From an uncultured bacterium (GTDB lineage Bacteria; Patescibacteriota; Saccharimonadia; Saccharimonadales; Saccharimonadaceae): a stretch of 10,716 nucleotides of DNA. Location of the stretch: positions 1 to 10,716 of the forward strand of contig CAISVS010000111.1 of NCBI GenBank assembly GCA_903889015.1, read 5' to 3'. How positions within the stretch are numbered: the first letter of the stretch is position 1; each line of letters opens with the position of its first letter. A program made the position numbers and the translations under genes. The notes beneath the pieces are model-generated. The model was given only the letters and a program-made list of their open reading frames with translations. It had not been told where the DNA came from and made no database searches. Below are positions 6,572 to 10,716 of this stretch, piece by piece.

Positions 6572-7672
6572 TTAGCGAGGTAATACAAAGAAGTAAACAG
6601 CCGCACCAGCGCCAGCACCAACAACAACTAATACCGTAATCCAAAGTACAATCATCCAACCAGATTTTTTCTTGGTTGGGGCTAAAATAGCTTTGTGATA
6701 TGAATCAGTATCATAAATAGCACCCGTAGTTTGATCGCCAGTGCTTGGTTGCTCGCTGTACTGTTGAGTAATCGAAACTGGACCCTCGGGTTGATTTGTA
6801 CTTACTGAAGCCTCAACCACTGGCGCTGCAGCAACAACTGTTGTATTTACTACACTACTAGTGCTGACTGCTACGACAGAAGGTTCAGGCTTGAATTGGT
6901 TGACATCGTGCATACCTGGAACATCTGGAACTGTCGTGCTGTCAGATTCAATCGACAACAAGTCAGGATGCAACTCAGCTGGAATAACTGATGCAATTTC
7001 AGTCTGAGGTTGAGTATCTTGCGCTAAATCAGTGTGTTCAAGTGGCTTATCAACCGATTCTGAAACTATTTGAGCAGGTTGATCGGACGAAAAGGCGCCC
7101 AAAGGACGCTTATCAACTTTTGCACCTGACAAAAATGGTGAATCTTGTGGCTCATTCAACGATTGATTAATCGTATTATCGATATCATTACTAATACGAT
7201 CAATATCAGCGTCTTCATTGTCTTCTTTGACGGGCTCACTAGACTGATCCTGATTATTGCTTTGGAAATTAATTGGATCAGGCCATTGAGTATTTTTTAC
7301 ATCGTCAGCAACCGCTGGCAACGATTCATCTGCAGGTATCATCGGTAAATTATTGTCAATTGGGTCAAGTGTCACACCTTGACGAGAAACGCGTTCGGGC
7401 ATAGTCGGATTAACGCGAGTATTTGACGATGGCGGCACTACATCCATAAAACGACCATTACTACGTCGTCCAGCCAGTGGAGACTGTACTGGAGTAGCAT
7501 TAGAAATAGGTGTAATAACAGACTGCGTTGTCATATCAGGCATGGAAATTTTACCACTACCAAGATCGAGTATTGTATCTTGTGGCTCGCTATCAGGCGT
7601 TAAAGTTGGAATAGTATTCTGAACCAAAGAATTTACCGCCTTGTCAAGTTCATCAAAGTCTAAATCTTGCAT
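6572..7672 (-). CDS. Tail-anchored acidic low-complexity protein of unknown function
   Basis: I do not recognise a characterised family. The 366 residues begin with a short acidic helix-like stretch (MQDLDFDELDKAVNSL). Residues 20-330 are low-complexity sequence rich in Asp, Glu, Ser, Thr, Pro and Gln and probably disordered. Within it, 69-83 form a distinct basic and hydrophobic patch (RRSNGRFMDVVPPSS) that may be a binding motif. Val/Ala/Thr-rich sequence lies at about 266-290. KKK at 334-336 is followed by one strong membrane segment (about 339-363) ending three residues from the C-terminus. Positive-inside logic places the large N-terminal part in the cytoplasm, making this a bacterial tail-anchored protein. 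It starts seven bases after tpiA with AAGGG and AGGGA upstream, so it is cotranslated with that operon. Proline-rich linkers of this type occur in membrane tethers and division or secretion scaffolds, but no function can be assigned. Confidence 0.85.
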   Translation of the reverse strand: MQDLDFDELDKAVNSLVQNTIPTLTPDSEPQDTILDLGSGKISMPDMTTQSVITPISNATPVQSPLAGRRSNGRFMDVVPPSSNTRVNPTMPERVSRQGVTLDPIDNNLPMIPADESLPAVADDVKNTQWPDPINFQSNNQDQSSEPVKEDNEDADIDRISNDIDNTINQSLNEPQDSPFLSGAKVDKRPLGAFSSDQPAQIVSESVDKPLEHTDLAQDTQPQTEIASVIPAELHPDLLSIESDSTTVPDVPGMHDVNQFKPEPSVVAVSTSSVVNTTVVAAAPVVEASVSTNQPEGPVSITQQYSEQPSTGDQTTGAIYDTDSYHKAILAPTKKKSGWMIVLWITVLVVVGAGAGAAVYFFVLPR

Positions 7673-7676
7673 ATTT

Positions 7677-7687
7677 TCCCTACCCTT
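7677..7687 (-). promoter_or_regulatory. Double Shine-Dalgarno site of the tail-anchored protein gene
   Basis: The minus strand carries AAGGG (7687-7683) and AGGGA (7681-7677), the second overlapping the tpiA stop codon. They end ten and four bases before ATG 7672. This fixes the start and indicates translational coupling to tpiA. Confidence 0.6.
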
Positions 7688-8465
7688 TTTTAGCTGCCGT
7701 TAAGCTGTTATGTGCTTTTTTAATTATGTCACTAAATTCATGAGCATTCAAGCTAGCGCCGCCCATCAGTAACCCGTCTATACCTGGCAAATTCAAATAC
7801 TCAGCTGCACTATCGGCCGTAACGCTGCCACCATACAAAACTTGAATTGATTCAGACGCCGCCTTGCCATACAAATGCTCAATCTGTCGACGAATTGCTT
7901 TGACTGCTTCGATCACATCAACTGGTAGCGCCACTTGGCCAGCACCAATCGCCCAAACAGGCTCGTAAGCAATAATAACTTGATCGAGTTCTTCACTGGT
8001 TATATTCGATAACCCACCAATCAACTGATCATGTAAAACATAATGCGTTTCGCCACTTGATCGCTCCCAAGCAGTTTCACCAATACATAAAATTGGGCGA
8101 ATATGACTGCGGACCGCTGCAGCAACTTTATTGCGAATATCTTTGTCGTTTTCGTTAAAAATATGACGACGCTCGGAATGACCAACTAAAGCAAATTGGA
8201 CAATCCCACGTAATTGCGCTGCTGACACTTCGCCGGTATACGCCCCATGATCACGCCAATAGAAGTTTTGTGCCGCCAGTTTAAATTGACGCAAATTGAC
8301 CTGTAAACTTAGCGATTGAAGTGTAAATATCGAAGGCGCCAAGACAACTTCGATATCACGATGAACTTTAACGAGTTTTGACAACTGATGTAAATACAAA
8401 CTAGCCTCATGCATATTGAGGTTCATCTTCCAGTTGCCCACGATTATTTTTTTGTCATTTGCCAT
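7680..8465 (-). CDS. tpiA: Triosephosphate isomerase
   Basis: This cytoplasmic enzyme interconverts dihydroxyacetone phosphate and glyceraldehyde 3-phosphate in glycolysis. At 261 residues it has the usual length of about 250 with a short basic tail. The active site is complete: Asn11 and Lys13 in GNWKMN, electrophile His96 in VGHSERR, and catalytic base Glu168 in AYEPVWAIG. Phosphate-binding YGGSV (211-215) and GLLMGGASL (231-239) follow. The flexible lid reads AIGAGQVA instead of the more common AIGTGK-A, a mild change at the loop tip. It lies downstream of pyk with a 72-base gap and upstream of the tail-anchored gene by seven bases. ATG 8465 gives the canonical N-terminus. Only a weak AGG precedes it, eight bases upstream. 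Confidence 0.97.
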   Translation of the reverse strand: MANDKKIIVGNWKMNLNMHEASLYLHQLSKLVKVHRDIEVVLAPSIFTLQSLSLQVNLRQFKLAAQNFYWRDHGAYTGEVSAAQLRGIVQFALVGHSERRHIFNENDKDIRNKVAAAVRSHIRPILCIGETAWERSSGETHYVLHDQLIGGLSNITSEELDQVIIAYEPVWAIGAGQVALPVDVIEAVKAIRRQIEHLYGKAASESIQVLYGGSVTADSAAEYLNLPGIDGLLMGGASLNAHEFSDIIKKAHNSLTAAKKG

Positions 8466-8476
8466 CTATATAGCCT

Positions 8477-8482
8477 ATTATA
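8477..8482 (-). promoter_or_regulatory. -10-like TATAAT in the pyk-tpiA gap
   Basis: The 72-base gap between pyk and tpiA (8466-8537) is very AT-rich. On the minus strand it contains TATAAT ending eleven bases before the tpiA ATG. No acceptable -35 hexamer is present at 16-18 bases. A transcript from here would have a leader of about five bases. I see no terminator hairpin for pyk in this gap. Confidence 0.3.
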
Positions 8483-8537
8483 TATCACTTATGTTTATTT
8501 TTTTAGTTTACTCTAATTACGACCTAACGTCTAGTAA

Positions 8538-9956
8538 TTATTCAACAATACGAACTTCGATAGTATCAGTTGCACCGATAACACCAGGTTGACGACCGCT
8601 GACGATAATAACCGTTGCAGGATCAGCACCAAAAAGGCCCTGATCTTTTAACTCTTTGGCAATGTCATAGCCCATACTGTCGGTTAGCGGACGGAAATAA
8701 CTGCGGTTAGCATAGCTTAACGACAATTGCTGAGCCGAACGTAATTCACTAGTCACACTGATGATTGGCAAGTTTGGACGGTGAGTTGCAATATTTGCAG
8801 CCGTCGCACCAGACCTTGTTTCGGCAATAATCGCCACAGCATCCAGTTGTTCAGCTAGTTTAACCGTAGCAACGCTGATAGCATTAGTGACTTTTTTGTG
8901 ATTAGCGTACTTTTCAGTCGTTTGTTGAACCGGCTCGTGATCTTGAGTATATAAAATCACCTTTTTCATAGCCGCTACAGCCTCTAGTGGATATTGGCCA
9001 TTAGCAGTTTCATCTGACAACATAACGGCATCAGCCCCCTGAACAACAGCGTTTGAAACGTCACTAACCTCAGCCCTAGTTGGCTCGGGCGCGCTAACCA
9101 TACTGGCCATCATCTGAGTTGCAACAATGCTTAATTTGCCATATTTACGACAAAGGGCAATAATTCGACGTTGAACAATTGGCACAATTTCGGCACCGGC
9201 TTCGACCGCCAAGTCACCACGAGCAACCATCACGCCATCGCTAGCTTTAACGATTGCTTCCAATGTTGCATCAACAATTGCAGCTTTTGTCTCAACTTTA
9301 GCAATAATTTGCGCACTTGAACCTTGGGCGACCAATAATTGGCGTAAATTATTAATATCATCAGCACTTTGAACAAAACTTAGCGCAACAAAGTCAAAGT
9401 CGCGTGTTGCACCAAATTCAATATCAGCCAAATCTTTTGGAGTTAAAATATCGCCACCAAAGTCAGTATCAGGCAAGTTAATACCTTTTTTGCTCATCAA
9501 AGTACCGTCGTTTTCGACTTTGACCGTAATTGCGGTGTCACTAACTTTACCGATAATAGTTGTACGAATTTTGCCATCAAAAATGTACAAAGTTTCGCCT
9601 GGTTTAGTTTTTTCAGCCAAATTATATTGAATTGGCACGACCAATTTACCATCGTGCTCAGCAGCATAATCTAGAGTAATAATATCGCCAGTTTTGACAT
9701 CAGTATTTTGAGTCAACATACCCAAACGGATTTTTGGACCTTGCAAATCTTGCAAAATTGCGACAGGTTTAGTAGATTTTGCGGTTGCTTGGCGAATCCA
9801 AGCGATTTGTTGGTCGCGTTCTTCATATGAACCGTGGCTAAAATTCAACCTAAATCCGTTGACGCCCGCCAGTGCCAGCTTTTCAATCATCTCTTCAGAT
9901 GTTGTGCATGGGCCTAAAGTTGCTAGTATTTTTGTTCGTTTAAAGATAACTTTCAT
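8538..9956 (-). CDS. pyk: Pyruvate kinase, potassium-independent type by signature
   Basis: The enzyme transfers phosphate from phosphoenolpyruvate to ADP, the final ATP-forming step of glycolysis. Its 472 residues match the usual bacterial length, with no extra C-terminal PEP-utiliser domain. Motifs are TKILATLGP (8-16), RLNFSHG (36-42), the mobile B domain (about 80-165), IIAKVE with catalytic Lys220 and metal ligand Glu222, MVARGDLAVE with Asp248, ATQMM (279-283), and PTRAEVSDV with ADAVMLSDETA (292-318). The segment at 70-78 is DLQGPKIRL. In rabbit-muscle numbering these are Leu113, Gln114, Lys117 and Leu120, the combination of potassium-independent enzymes; potassium-dependent ones have Thr, Lys, Glu and Thr. 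The start is supported by family alignment; no Shine-Dalgarno site precedes it. The gene lies 34 bases after the IMPase-family gene. Confidence 0.97.
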   Translation of the reverse strand: MKVIFKRTKILATLGPCTTSEEMIEKLALAGVNGFRLNFSHGSYEERDQQIAWIRQATAKSTKPVAILQDLQGPKIRLGMLTQNTDVKTGDIITLDYAAEHDGKLVVPIQYNLAEKTKPGETLYIFDGKIRTTIIGKVSDTAITVKVENDGTLMSKKGINLPDTDFGGDILTPKDLADIEFGATRDFDFVALSFVQSADDINNLRQLLVAQGSSAQIIAKVETKAAIVDATLEAIVKASDGVMVARGDLAVEAGAEIVPIVQRRIIALCRKYGKLSIVATQMMASMVSAPEPTRAEVSDVSNAVVQGADAVMLSDETANGQYPLEAVAAMKKVILYTQDHEPVQQTTEKYANHKKVTNAISVATVKLAEQLDAVAIIAETRSGATAANIATHRPNLPIISVTSELRSAQQLSLSYANRSYFRPLTDSMGYDIAKELKDQGLFGADPATVIIVSGRQPGVIGATDTIEVRIVE

Positions 9957-9963
9957 AACGAGT

Positions 9964-9972
9964 ATTGTACCA
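9964..9972 (-). promoter_or_regulatory. Extended -10 box directly before pyk
   Basis: TGG followed by TACAAT (9969-9964) on the minus strand is an extended -10 element ending seven bases before the pyk ATG. Transcription would begin at about the A of the ATG, giving a leaderless message, and no Shine-Dalgarno site is present. The -35 region (AGAAAA at 17 bases) is poor, as extended -10 promoters tolerate. Confidence 0.4.
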
Positions 9973-9990
9973 TAGGCTGTTATTTATTTT

Positions 9991-10716
9991 CTACTGACGA
10001 TTAATTATTTCAACTAACTCATCGTGCACTGAACCGTTTGAAACAATTGCACCCCTAAAAGGTTTGGAATAATCTAATTTACAGCCATCGATGCCGGATA
10101 TTTTGCCGCCGGCTTCTTCAACGATTAACTGAACCGCCGCCATATCGTGAGCATTAACTAATTCTTCCAAATATCCAACTAATTTACCGCGCGCAATCAA
10201 AACAGACTTATAGACCGCACCACTAAACGCCACGGGTTTTATATTCTCGCTCATCAAATTCTTAACAGATTGCAGCCCACCGTAAATTCTTTTAATATTC
10301 CCCGTTATCGCTACAAATCCATCACGTAAGGCATCCGTCGATACTGATAATTTTTTGCCATTACAATAACTACCCTGACCCTTTATTGAAGTGTACATTC
10401 TGTCCAAAAATGGGTCATAGGCAACTCCAACCTGTGGCTGGCCGTCAACAACCAGACCTAACGAAAACATCGCCGTCGGTACACCCCAAACAAAAGCGTT
10501 TGTGCCATCAATCGGATCACAAAACCATTTACGCCCCAGCCCATATTCTGTGTTACTTTCTTCTTCACCAATCACACCATCATCAGGAAATTCTTTAGCT
10601 AGTAATTCGATAACTAGACTGTTGATCATAGTATCGGCAATTGTAACTAAACTGTCATCGAGTTTCGTCTTAACACTTTGATCGTTATCAAAGTATTTCA
10701 ACATAATTTCACCTGC
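9991..10716 (-). CDS. Inositol-monophosphatase-family phosphatase (5' end cut by window edge)
   Basis: This is a Mg-dependent, Li-sensitive-type sugar or inositol phosphate phosphatase. Metal-site motifs are complete; numbering starts at the Met at 10704. GEEES gives Glu47, DPIDGT gives Asp63 and Asp66, and NAHDMAA gives Asp187 before the EEAGG helix. AYDPF and GQGSYCNGKKLSVS also match the family. The Met at 10704 is probably not the start. The four codons upstream remain open (Ala-Gly-Glu-Ile) and, joined to MLKYFD, reproduce the first-helix consensus AGEI-L-YF seen well inside IMPase proteins, so the start lies beyond base 10716. The usual PWD before the last metal ligand is AHD here. Substrate cannot be read from sequence: inositol-1-phosphate, histidinol phosphate, fructose bisphosphate and PAP phosphatases share this fold. 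It probably heads the pyk-tpiA block. Confidence 0.9.
   Translation of the reverse strand, partial: AGEIMLKYFDNDQSVKTKLDDSLVTIADTMINSLVIELLAKEFPDDGVIGEEESNTEYGLGRKWFCDPIDGTNAFVWGVPTAMFSLGLVVDGQPQVGVAYDPFLDRMYTSIKGQGSYCNGKKLSVSTDALRDGFVAITGNIKRIYGGLQSVKNLMSENIKPVAFSGAVYKSVLIARGKLVGYLEELVNAHDMAAVQLIVEEAGGKISGIDGCKLDYSKPFRGAIVSNGSVHDELVEIINRQ

Noticed and set aside
8466..8537. GAC-GTTAG-GTC as a terminator hairpin after pyk
   Set aside because: The stem has only three pairs and no following U-run at the right distance.
10702..10704. ATG at 10704 as the true start of the IMPase-family gene, with AGGTGA upstream as Shine-Dalgarno
   Set aside because: The codons upstream are open and read Ala-Gly-Glu-Ile, completing a conserved first-helix pattern, so the Met is more likely internal.

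Overview
The window reads as a compact, co-oriented stretch of a small bacterial genome. Every gene lies on the minus strand, gaps are 2 to 72 bases, and there is no RNA gene, insertion sequence or CRISPR array. Gene content suggests a Patescibacteria/CPR bacterium, most likely Candidatus Saccharibacteria (TM7). This rests on recalled family resemblance: an intein-bearing PcrA/UvrD, an exported DUF348-G5-lysozyme protein next to rsmA, a FISUMP-domain pilin, and minimal lower glycolysis. It is not proven from the sequence. The standard genetic code fits: glycines are GGN and there are no in-frame TGA codons.

In transcription order, from high to low coordinates, the window begins with the 3' part of an inositol-monophosphatase-family gene that is cut by the window edge. 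Pyruvate kinase (pyk) and triosephosphate isomerase (tpiA) follow, forming a glycolytic pair. Seven bases after tpiA lies an acidic, low-complexity protein with a C-terminal membrane anchor. Next is pcrA/uvrD, whose helicase motif III is interrupted by a 362-residue intein carrying a probable GIY-YIG-like nuclease insert.

The last block concerns the cell surface and the ribosome. An RpfB-like exported protein (three DUF348 repeats and G5) ends in a phage-tail-lysozyme-like domain instead of the Rpf domain. It is almost fused to rsmA/ksgA, with a 2-base gap, echoing the rpfB-ksgA and yabE-ksgA order of Gram-positive bacteria. A well-formed promoter overlapping the end of rsmA then drives a type IV prepilin-like gene that fuses a pilin N-terminus to an Ig-like domain and a FISUMP domain. 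That gene runs off the left edge and its frame is open to base 1.

The observations most worth following are the intein and its nuclease, the pilin-Ig-FISUMP fusion, the RpfB-like protein with an exchanged catalytic domain, a potassium-independent signature in pyruvate kinase, and -10-like boxes directly upstream of start codons that lack Shine-Dalgarno sequences, which suggests leaderless mRNAs. No wholly new multi-gene system is evident.
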